Positions 41,517 through 48,012 of a stretch of 64,000 nt of DNA are shown here, one piece after another; position 1 is the first letter of the stretch; each line of letters opens with the position of its first letter. Source of the stretch: VRUE01 sp036276735 (lineage in GTDB: Bacteria; Actinomycetota; Thermoleophilia; Solirubrobacterales; 70-9). Location of the stretch: the NCBI GenBank assembly GCA_036276735.1, contig DASUOH010000007.1, forward strand, positions 12,050 through 76,049, given 5' to 3'. The position numbers and the translations under genes are program-made. The notes under the pieces are model-generated. The model was given only the letters and a program-made list of their open reading frames with translations. It was not told the origin of the DNA and ran no database searches.

Positions 41517-41716
41517 CCGCCTTCCTTGGCCCGGTCCAGGACCGTGATGCTGAGGTGATCGAGCGCTGGCGGGACGCCTCGCCAGACGCCCACGCCCAGG
41601 CGATGATCGAGCTTTCCCGCTACGCCGAACGAATGGTCGCCCAGACCGGCATCGGCAAGGACCCAGACGAGCGCTTCCCCGGCATCCCTAAGCTGTCACG
41701 GCAGAAGGCGGCGTAG
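41489..41716 (+). CDS. Small acidic protein, possible antitoxin-like partner
   Basis: 75 residues from ATG 41489, which has GGAGA 6 bases upstream. Helical, with AAELTAFLGPVQDRDAEVIERW and AQAMIELSRYAERMVAQTGIG. It lies directly ahead of, and touching, a decayed nucleotidyltransferase-like gene, an arrangement seen in antitoxin/toxin-like pairs. Family not recognised. Confidence 0.5.
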   Translation: MSKHDAAELTAFLGPVQDRDAEVIERWRDASPDAHAQAMIELSRYAERMVAQTGIGKDPDERFPGIPKLSRQKAA

Positions 41717-42173
41717 TGGCAGAAGCAGAACCGCTCGTGCCGGAGCGGGAGCCGACCTGGGATCAGAAGGTTGTCAAGCTGAACAAAGTTCTCGCCGAAC
41801 GGCCCTCGGCGCTGTTTACAACCTCCCTGACCACGAGCGTGTCAGCCGCGATCTGAGGCGGGACGGCCAGGCTCGCTCCTCCTGGGGCGATACCTACGTT
41901 GACCTCTTCCTCGCCAATACCGACTTCCATACGTCAATGGCCGAGCGGGTCCAGCGCCAGCCCTTTGGCGATACGACAATTCCGGTGCTCTCGATCGAGG
42001 ATCTACTCATCTGCAAGGCTCTCTTCGATCGAGCCAAGGATTGGGTGGACATCGAGGCTGTCGCCAAGACCCGCCGCGGTGACCTGGGCCGGACCTACAT
42101 CTCGGGTTGGCTGGACCGGTTTCTGCCCGCTGATGACCCGAGGCGCGAGCGAATCGCGACGATTCTGGACTGA
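41716..42173 (+). pseudogene. Decayed nucleotidyltransferase-like gene (frameshift)
   Basis: The GTG frame (EPTWDQKVVKLNKVLAERPSAL) matches the N-terminus of a small nucleotidyltransferase-like protein, but continuity then passes to another frame (GAVYNLPDHERVSRDL, WGDTYVDLFLANTDFH, VLSIEDLLICKALFDRAKDWVDIEAV, ending TILD). The frame change lies near 41810-41825. The usual G-S/G-x-D-x-D catalytic core is not readable, so both a frameshift and core loss are likely. The intact C-terminal ORF from 41937 is only a fragment. Confidence 0.6.
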
Positions 42174-42222
42174 AGCTTCAGATGACGGGTCTCGATGACC
42201 TGGTCCTAGTAAGCAAGCTTGA

Positions 42223-42252
42223 ATGGGCGCGGCTGGGTTCGAACCAGCGACC
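42223..42252. repeat. att-like site overlapping the tRNA-Val 3' end
   Basis: The proximal copy of the 30-base direct repeat (other copy 41265-41294). It covers the discriminator base, 3' acceptor strand, T arm and part of the variable loop of tRNA-Val, the classical integrase target. The enclosed segment is about 0.93 kb and has no integrase. Confidence 0.75.
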
Positions 42253-42295
42253 TCTCGCGTGTGAGGCGAGCGCTCTCCCACTGAGCTACGCGCCC
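42224..42295 (-). tRNA. tRNA-Val (anticodon CAC)
   Basis: Read on the minus strand: acceptor GGGCGCG/CGCGCCC, D arm GCTC...GAGC, anticodon stem CTCGC/GCGAG around CTCACAC with CAC (42263-42261), T arm GCTGG-TTCGAAC-CCAGC. CCA is not encoded. The 5' end overlaps the stop codon of the antiporter gene by 10 bases. Confidence 0.95.
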
Positions 42296-43476
42296 GAAGG
42301 CTCTTCGATCATACGACGGGGGCCGTGGAGCAGGGCGCGGCCGACGAAGGGGAAGATCAGGGTCGACAGCATCGCCGCTCCGACCAGGCCAGCGGCGGTC
42401 GAGGTCTCCATGTGCCCGCCTTCGACCGCCAGCGTGGTGATTGCGACGACGAGCGGCAGCTCGGTCGCCGAGTAGAAGGCCAGCGCGGCGCGTTGGCGCG
42501 CCTCGAGCACGTGCCGGTAGAGCAGCAACGCCGGCGTGCCGCGGACGACCAGGAACAAGGCGAGGAAGAGAGCCAGCTTCAGCAGCGACTCGGCCGATCC
42601 CAACGCGCCGAGGTCGAACTCGATGCCGCTGGCGATGAAGAAGAAGGGGATGAAGAAGCCGATGCCGACCGCCGTCAGCTTCGACTCAAAGACGGCGAGC
42701 TCGCGTCCTCTGAGGGCCAGCCGCACGATCATCCCGGCGACGAAGCCGCCGAGCAGGACGTCGAGGCCGAGCTCGGTCGCCAGCAGCACGAGCCCGAAGA
42801 CGAGCAGGACGGTGATCCGCACCGCCAACTGGCTGCTCGCCTCGAAGGTGCGCTCGAGCGCCGGCCAGCCGCGCCAGCCCCAGCGCACCGAGGCCAGCGC
42901 CAAGGCAAGGGCGAGGGCGACGAAGCCGATCAGGACGACCGCCTCGTGCAGCGGTTCATGGGCGGAGAGGACGAGCGTGATGAGCAGGATCGGGCCGAAC
43001 TCGGCGGCGCCACCTGCCGCGAGCAGGTACGCGCCGAAGCGGCTCTTCAGCTCGCCGCTGTCGCGCAGGATCGGGATCAGCGTTCCGATCGCCGTCGTCG
43101 CCATCGCAGAGCCGACGAAGAGGACGGAGAGGACGATCCCGGCCGCGGCGAGCGCGCCGCCGATCCCGTACGCGAGCGCCACCGAAAGCACCCAACCGAG
43201 CAGCCCGAGCTTCAGCGGCCGGTCCTTGACCCGCTCGAAGTCGATCTCGTAGCCCGCGAAGAAGAAGAGCATGCCGAGGCCGAGGGCGGCGAAGAAGTCG
43301 ATGAAGTCGTCGGTCCTGGCGAGGTCGAGCACTTCCGGCCCTATCGCGATGCCGAGCAGCAGCTCGATCACGACGACGGGAGGCGCGAGGTGGGCAGGCA
43401 CGGCCGCGACCGTGACCGCGGCCAGGGCGGCGACCGCGACGATCGCGAAGAACGACTCGGCGTCGACCTCGATCAT
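42286..43476 (-). CDS. Cation:proton antiporter (CPA2/KefB type)
   Basis: 396 residues, hydrophobic throughout, about 12 membrane helices, exchanging Na+ or K+ for protons. Typical blocks: PPVVVIELLLGIAIGPEVL near the start, GLGMLFFFAGYEIDFERVKDRP, and LLVFGLVLLATELGLDVLLGGFVAGMIVR. No C-terminal TrkA-N domain. The TAG stop is the TAG of the tRNA-Val 5' region, so mRNA and tRNA must be separated by processing or the tRNA has its own promoter within the gene. Confidence 0.85.
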   Translation of the reverse strand: MIEVDAESFFAIVAVAALAAVTVAAVPAHLAPPVVVIELLLGIAIGPEVLDLARTDDFIDFFAALGLGMLFFFAGYEIDFERVKDRPLKLGLLGWVLSVALAYGIGGALAAAGIVLSVLFVGSAMATTAIGTLIPILRDSGELKSRFGAYLLAAGGAAEFGPILLITLVLSAHEPLHEAVVLIGFVALALALALASVRWGWRGWPALERTFEASSQLAVRITVLLVFGLVLLATELGLDVLLGGFVAGMIVRLALRGRELAVFESKLTAVGIGFFIPFFFIASGIEFDLGALGSAESLLKLALFLALFLVVRGTPALLLYRHVLEARQRAALAFYSATELPLVVAITTLAVEGGHMETSTAAGLVGAAMLSTLIFPFVGRALLHGPRRMIEEPSGA

Positions 43477-43550
43477 TGGCCGGCGATCCTACGTCCGTCC
43501 AGGGGCCCGGTGGTCACCCGGGCCGCGGGTACCAACTATCGAGTATGAGC

Positions 43551-43588
43551 CTCGGCTACCGCAGATAGATGATGCTCGGCTACCGCAG
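43551..43588 (+). repeat. Two copies of CTCGGCTACCGCAG
   Basis: A 14-base direct repeat at 43551-43564 and 43575-43588, 24 bases apart, in the gene-free interval upstream of the SRP RNA. Each copy sits in a tiny ATG-headed frame reading M-x-LGYRR. Function unknown. Confidence 0.5.
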
Positions 43589-43625
43589 GATCGAGACCAC
43601 GCTCCTCGCGGGGACGCTCGCCAGC

Positions 43626-43631
43626 TACGAT
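43626..43631 (+). promoter_or_regulatory. -10 box of the SRP RNA gene
   Basis: TACGAT lies 6 bases before G43638, the predicted 5' end of the SRP RNA. No clear -35 is seen. Confidence 0.45.
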
Positions 43632-43637
43632 GGTCGC

Positions 43638-43913
43638 GGACCGTGCTAGGTGGGGAATCAGCGGTGCCCTGTAACCCGCAATCCGCTCTAGCGGGGCCGA
43701 ATCCCGTTCCGAGGGGCTGGCCGTCGGGGTCAGTGCGCCGCGGGCGGCGTTGACGGCCGGGTCCTGCGCGACGTAGGCACGTGAACCAGGTCAGGTCCGG
43801 AAGGAAGCAGCCTTAAGCGGAAGCCGCGGGTGCCGCAGGTGAGCCCGGCCCGAGCCAACCGCGACGGACACGCCCGGTGACTTCGCTTCGAAGGCGGGGC
43901 GCACGGTCCATTT
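43638..43913 (+). ncRNA. ffs: Large bacterial SRP RNA (with Alu domain)
   Basis: The S-domain apical loop core GTCAGGTCCGGAAGGAAGCA lies at 43790-43809, the Ffh-binding hallmark. Upstream is an Alu-type domain with GCGGTGCCC, the TGTAAC motif (43673-43678) and CCGCAATCCGC. The two ends pair: GGACCGTGC (43638-43646) with GCACGGTCC (43901-43909), followed by ATTTTC. The roughly 275-base size is that of the large (Bacillus/Thermotoga-type) SRP RNA rather than 4.5S. Inner helix GGCCGGG/CCCGGCC closes the S domain. It ends next to the convergent ABC permease gene. Confidence 0.9.
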
Positions 43914-44714
43914 TCAATCGATCAGCCGCGCCTCCATGCGGTTGACGGCGAGCCGCCACAGCACTAGCGCGAAGGCGACGAGGCCGGCGAAGCGCAGCGC
44001 GTCGACCGGCTGGAAGCCGAAGGCGCCGCCCCGGACCAGCTCGACCAGCTGGTGGAGGGGGTTGAGTTGGGCCACGGCCTGCACCCCTCTCGGCAGTTCG
44101 TCGATCGGGAAGAAGGCACCCGAGACGAGGAACAGAGGCGTCACGAAGAGGGCCGTCACGTAGTTGAACTGGTCGATCTTGGCGACGACCGCCGCCACCA
44201 TCACCCCGAAGCCGGCGAAGCCGAGCGCCGTCACGAAGCAGAAGAGCGGCACCAGCAGCATCCCCGGCGCCGGGTCGAGGCCGAAGGCGATCGTGACGAG
44301 CAGCGGCACGCAGCCGTAGACGGCCGCACGGCTCCCGATCCAGAGCATCTCGGCCGAGACCAGCTCCTCGACGTCGACCGGCGCGGCGAGGATCGCGTCG
44401 TAGGTGTTCTGGAACCGGTGCTTGACGAAGGTGCCGAACATCGCCGGCAGGGCGCTGGAGAAGATCACCGCGGTGGCGACCATGCCGGTGCCGACGTACT
44501 CGACGTAGGGGAGGCCGTGGACCTCGTCGACCAGGGTCGCCGAGAGCCCCAGCCCGAAGGCGAGCAGGTAGACGATCGGTTCGAGCACGCTGGAGAAGGT
44601 CGTGCCCTTCCAGTAGGTGCGGAAATTGGCCAGCTCCCGGCTCATCACGCCGGCGATCGCGGCGGGTTCGAGCCGGCCGAGACGGACGGCGCCGCTCTCC
44701 TGCTCGGCGCTCAC
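43914..44714 (-). CDS. ABC-2 exporter permease
   Basis: 266 residues, six hydrophobic segments, ABC-2 (NodJ/DrrB-like) permease. ELANFRTYWKGTTFSSVLEPIVYLLAFGLGL opens the membrane domain and NYVTALFVTPLFLVSGAFFPIDELPRG is the family's signature loop. The GTG start overlaps the ATPase stop by 4 bases (GTGA). It exports an unidentified drug or lipid-linked compound together with the ATPase. The longer frame to 45089 runs antisense-like through the ATPase gene and is not used. Confidence 0.88.
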   Translation of the reverse strand: MSAEQESGAVRLGRLEPAAIAGVMSRELANFRTYWKGTTFSSVLEPIVYLLAFGLGLSATLVDEVHGLPYVEYVGTGMVATAVIFSSALPAMFGTFVKHRFQNTYDAILAAPVDVEELVSAEMLWIGSRAAVYGCVPLLVTIAFGLDPAPGMLLVPLFCFVTALGFAGFGVMVAAVVAKIDQFNYVTALFVTPLFLVSGAFFPIDELPRGVQAVAQLNPLHQLVELVRGGAFGFQPVDALRFAGLVAFALVLWRLAVNRMEARLID

Positions 44715-45601
44715 TCGGCCTCCTCGCCGGTCAGGAGTACGAAGACGTCCTCGAGCGACGCGGCGCGTCGCACCGCGTCGTCTGGGACCACGCCGTTGCT
44801 TGCCCTCTCCGAGCCGACGATCGCGATCGCCGGCCCCGCCGGGCGCACCCGCAGGCCGGCAGCCTCGGCGGTCGCGCGGGCTTCGGCGAGCCGCTCGGGC
44901 GGCGCGTAGATCTCGGCGGTCTCGCGGCCGGCGTGCTGAGCGATCAGCTCGGCGGGCCTGCCGCGACTGATGATCCTCCCCTTCGTCATCACCGCCACCT
45001 CGTCGGCGAGCCGCTGCGCCTCCTCGATGTAGTGGGTGGACATGAGGATCGTCGTGCCGCGCGAGCGCAGGTCGTCGATCAGGGTCCACAGCTGCGTGCG
45101 GATCTGCGGGTCGAGCCCGACGGTTGGCTCGTCGAGCAGGATCAGCTTCGGTTCGTGCACGAGGCAGCGGGCGAGCAGCAACCGGCGGCGCATGCCGCCG
45201 GAGAGCTCGTCGACGGCGTCACGGCGCCGGTCGCGCAGGCGGGACAGGTCGAGCGCCCGCTCGACCGCGGCGCCGACGTCGGGCACGCGATAGAGGCGCG
45301 CGTAGACGGCCAGGTTGTCCTCGACGGTGACGTCGACGTCGAGGTTGTCTAGCTGCGGCACGACACCCATCTCGGCGCGCGCCGCCTTGGCGTCGGCCGG
45401 CAGCTCGTGGCCGAGGACGCGCAGCCGTCCGGCGTCCGGCAGGGCCTGCCCGGTCAGCAGGCGCATCGTCGTCGACTTGCCGGCACCGTTCGGGCCGAGC
45501 AGGCCGAGGCAGATGCCCTCGGGCACGTCCAGGTCGAGCCCGTCCACTGCCGTGATCGGGCCGAAGCGCTTTACGACTCCTTTTAGCTCAATCGCCGCCA
45601 C
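44711..45601 (-). CDS. ABC-2 exporter ATPase (NodI/DrrA type)
   Basis: 296 residues. Walker A GPNGAGKSTTMRLL, signature ELSGGMRRRLLLARCL, Walker B KLILLDEPTVGLDP, switch histidine in MSTHYIEEA. VVPQLDNLDVDVTVEDNL is typical of the NodI/DrrA branch. The C-terminal regulatory domain ends in LEDVFVLLTGEE. It pairs with the overlapping permease gene. Confidence 0.9.
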   Translation of the reverse strand: MAAIELKGVVKRFGPITAVDGLDLDVPEGICLGLLGPNGAGKSTTMRLLTGQALPDAGRLRVLGHELPADAKAARAEMGVVPQLDNLDVDVTVEDNLAVYARLYRVPDVGAAVERALDLSRLRDRRRDAVDELSGGMRRRLLLARCLVHEPKLILLDEPTVGLDPQIRTQLWTLIDDLRSRGTTILMSTHYIEEAQRLADEVAVMTKGRIISRGRPAELIAQHAGRETAEIYAPPERLAEARATAEAAGLRVRPAGPAIAIVGSERASNGVVPDDAVRRAASLEDVFVLLTGEEAE

Positions 45602-45653
45602 TCGCCTGATGCTTGCACGCCGGCGGCTTCTCCAGGTCCCCGGCGTCGGTGAC

Positions 45654-45659
45654 TAGGCT
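45654..45659 (+). promoter_or_regulatory. -10 box TAGGCT ahead of ppk2
   Basis: TAGGCT lies 7 bases before ATG 45667, a leaderless arrangement. Confidence 0.4.
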
Positions 45660-45666
45660 GAACTGG

Positions 45667-46473
45667 ATGACGCCTGCCGACGATTCGCCCAGGATCCTCT
45701 CGAAGAAGGAGTACGAGAAGGAGCTCTCGCGGCTGCAGGACGAGCTGGTCGGGTTGCAGGAGTGGATCGTCCACGCCGGCTTGCGGGTCGCGGTCCTCTT
45801 CGAGGGGCGGGATACCGCGGGCAAGGGCGGTGTGATCAAGCGAATCACCGAGAAGACGAACCCGCGCGTGGTGCGGACCGTCGCCCTCGGCACCCCGACC
45901 GAGCGCCAGAAAACCGAGTGGTACTTCCAGCGCTACGTGGCCCAGCTGCCGGCGGCGGGCGAAATGGTCCTGTTCGACCGCAGCTGGTACAACCGCGCCG
46001 GCGTCGAGCGGGTGATGGGCTTCGCCACCGAGGAGGAGTACCAGGAGTTCATGCGTTCGACGCCGAGCTTCGAGCGGATGCTGCTGCGCTCGGGGCTGAT
46101 CCTGGTCAAGTACTGGCTCTCGATCTCCGACGAGGAGCAGGAGCGTCGCTTCAAGGCGCGGATCGAGGACCCGACCAAGCAATGGAAGCTGAGCCCGATG
46201 GACCTGGAGGCGCGGGCGCGCTGGGTCGACTACGCCGAGGCGAAGGACGAGATGTTCGCCCACACCGATACGAAGGACTCCCCGTGGTTCGTCGTCGAGG
46301 CCGACGACAAGCGCACCGCCCGCCTCAATCTGATCAGCCATCTGCTCGAACGCATTCCCCACGAGCCGGTGCCGCGGCGGACGATCGAGTTGCCGCCGCG
46401 CCAGGAGCGCGCCTACGTGCGCCCACCCCTCGACACGCAGACCTTCGTGCCTACGCGCTACGTCGTCGAGTAG
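45667..46473 (+). CDS. ppk2: Polyphosphate kinase 2
   Basis: Transfers phosphate between polyphosphate and nucleoside di- or monophosphates. 268 residues, a one-domain PPK2. Walker A is FEGRDTAGKGGVIKR, the lid lysine/arginine block is NPRVVRTVALGTPTERQKTEWYFQRYV, and Walker B is LFDRSWYNRAGVERVMGF. DPTKQWKLSPMD is another constant block. The ATG at 45667 is chosen over an upstream frame because the conserved part starts about 10 residues in and a -10 box lies just upstream. Its 3' end meets the next gene after 1 base (convergent). Confidence 0.92.
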   Translation: MTPADDSPRILSKKEYEKELSRLQDELVGLQEWIVHAGLRVAVLFEGRDTAGKGGVIKRITEKTNPRVVRTVALGTPTERQKTEWYFQRYVAQLPAAGEMVLFDRSWYNRAGVERVMGFATEEEYQEFMRSTPSFERMLLRSGLILVKYWLSISDEEQERRFKARIEDPTKQWKLSPMDLEARARWVDYAEAKDEMFAHTDTKDSPWFVVEADDKRTARLNLISHLLERIPHEPVPRRTIELPPRQERAYVRPPLDTQTFVPTRYVVE

Positions 46474-46474
46474 C

Positions 46475-48004
46475 TCAGCAGCGCCTGTAAAGGACCCAGG
46501 AATCGTTCGCCGTGACGCGGCGGAAGCCGGACGGGGTCGGCGTCTGCAGGCGGGCCGGATCGTTCGGATCGAGGATGAAGTTGTGGACGGTGAAGGCGTT
46601 GGCGGGATCGAGGAAGTAGCCGCGCCGGGGTTGGCGCTCCTCGCTGGAGGTGCTGACGAGGTCGGTGGGTCGGACGTCGACGTCCCATGCCAGGCGCGGC
46701 ACGGCGCGGTGGTTGGGAACCGAGATCGGCAGGCAGAGCGGCTCGAAGGCGTTGGAGGCGGCGAGGTCGCGCAGGTCCTCCTCGATCGTCCGCTGGTTGG
46801 TGAGGTCGGCGTCGACGCGGTGCAGCAGGTCGTATTGGTTGGGCCCCCAGGCGACGAACATCAGGGCGACCACGGCGGCGAAGGCCTGCCAGGGGCGGCG
46901 CCACCTGCAGCCCGGCTCGAGCAGGCGCCAGCCGAGCAGTGCCAGCGCCGCGAAGACGGCAAGCACGGCCGCCGCGAGCATCGTGTAGCGGGGGATGATC
47001 GCGAGGCCGGCGCTGGCGAGGATCGCGAAGGCGCCGAGGGCGAGGACGACGGCGGTCACCCCGATCGTGCTGCGGCGCCGCAGCAGTGCCAGCCCTAGCG
47101 CCACGCCGCCGGCGGCACCGACCATCCCCGGCCACTGGAGGACCTCGCCGAGCCGCCTCGGCCCGTAGAGGACGAGGTCCACCGGGCCGGTCTGCCGTTC
47201 CAGCGTCTCGACCGTCTCGCGGGTGCCCGTGAACGAGTAGGTGGGGCTGCCGGCGGTGATCCAGTCGAAGATGGCCCAAAGGAGCGGGGCGGCGACAGTG
47301 AGCGCCAAGGCGACAGGCATCCCTCTCGCCCGGACAAACGCCGGTCTAATGAGACCGGCGTTTTGAGTATCCGCCCGTTCGAGAGGGATGCCCGTCGCCT
47401 CGTCGCCGTCCCGGGGGGACAAGAGCAGATATGCCAGGTAGGCGAAGGAGAAAAGCCAGGCCTCTGGGCGGAGCAGGCCGGCCATGGCCAAAAGCACCAA
47501 CACGGGCCAGCCGGCGCGGGGGCGGCGCGTCTCGAGCACGAGGGCAGCGAGGACGAGGGCGATGTAGGGGAGGTCGATGTAGGCGCGCAATCCGTTCGAG
47601 AGGTACGGGGCGCGGGTGAGGACGATCAGCGCCGCGACGGCGCCGATCGGCCGGTCGAACCAGAGCGAGCCAAGCCGGTAGACGAGGTAGCCGATCAGGC
47701 CCAGCACGACGTAGGCGATGACCATGGTCACGTCGATCGCGCCGTCGCCCAGCGGCGAGACGGCTGCGCCGAACAGCTCGCTCAGCGGGTGCGGGGTCGG
47801 CGGCAGCGCGGCGCCCCGGTCGGGGCTCAGGCCTTCGGCGATTTCCCGGCCCCAGAGGAGCGAGTAGATCGTGTCGTAGTTGGGGAAGCCGCGCGGGAAG
47901 AGCAGCAGGAGAGCCGCCGTCACCGCCGCCACCCAGGCAGCCGGCGTCAGCAGGTTGCGAGCCCGGGTCGACACGCGCGGGACCGTATCGGGCCACGGAT
48001 ACAC
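46475..48004 (-). CDS. Polytopic membrane protein, GT-C glycosyltransferase-like
   Basis: 509 residues, about 9-10 membrane helices, with FPRGFPNYDTIYSLLWGREIAEGLSP after the first helix, the acidic first-loop pattern of GT-C glycosyltransferases (PMT/ArnT-like), and a C-terminal extracytoplasmic part. Substrate unknown. The stretch GIPLERADTQNAGLIRPAFVRARGMP in the middle is encoded by an 87-bp palindromic element (47311-47397) inserted in frame between membrane segments. The 5' end overlaps nothing; dnaX starts 8 bases away on the other strand. Confidence 0.7.
   Translation of the reverse strand: MYPWPDTVPRVSTRARNLLTPAAWVAAVTAALLLLFPRGFPNYDTIYSLLWGREIAEGLSPDRGAALPPTPHPLSELFGAAVSPLGDGAIDVTMVIAYVVLGLIGYLVYRLGSLWFDRPIGAVAALIVLTRAPYLSNGLRAYIDLPYIALVLAALVLETRRPRAGWPVLVLLAMAGLLRPEAWLFSFAYLAYLLLSPRDGDEATGIPLERADTQNAGLIRPAFVRARGMPVALALTVAAPLLWAIFDWITAGSPTYSFTGTRETVETLERQTGPVDLVLYGPRRLGEVLQWPGMVGAAGGVALGLALLRRRSTIGVTAVVLALGAFAILASAGLAIIPRYTMLAAAVLAVFAALALLGWRLLEPGCRWRRPWQAFAAVVALMFVAWGPNQYDLLHRVDADLTNQRTIEEDLRDLAASNAFEPLCLPISVPNHRAVPRLAWDVDVRPTDLVSTSSEERQPRRGYFLDPANAFTVHNFILDPNDPARLQTPTPSGFRRVTANDSWVLYRRC
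47311..47397. repeat. 87-bp nested palindromic element inside a coding gene
   Basis: Outer arms of 18 bp with one mismatch (47311-47328 and 47380-47397; core GGCATCCCTCTCG/CGAGAGGGATGCC) enclose a perfect 12-bp inner hairpin AAACGCCGGTCT-AATG-AGACCGGCGTTT (47336-47363). The reading frame of the host gene passes through it. It resembles a coding-region palindromic insert, not a terminator. Confidence 0.8.
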
Positions 48005-48005
48005 T
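48000..48005 (+). promoter_or_regulatory. -10 box TACACT ahead of dnaX
   Basis: TACACT lies 7 bases before GTG 48013; leaderless start. Confidence 0.45.
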
Positions 48006-48012
48006 GGCCGCA

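Noticed and set aside
43755..43850. A short 4.5S-type SRP RNA only
   Set aside because: The flanks contain the Alu-domain motif and complementary ends, and a -10 box sits exactly before the longer 5' end, favouring the large form.
47336..47363. Inner hairpin as an intrinsic terminator
   Set aside because: It lies within a continuous coding gene and is nested in larger inverted arms; no gene ends there.
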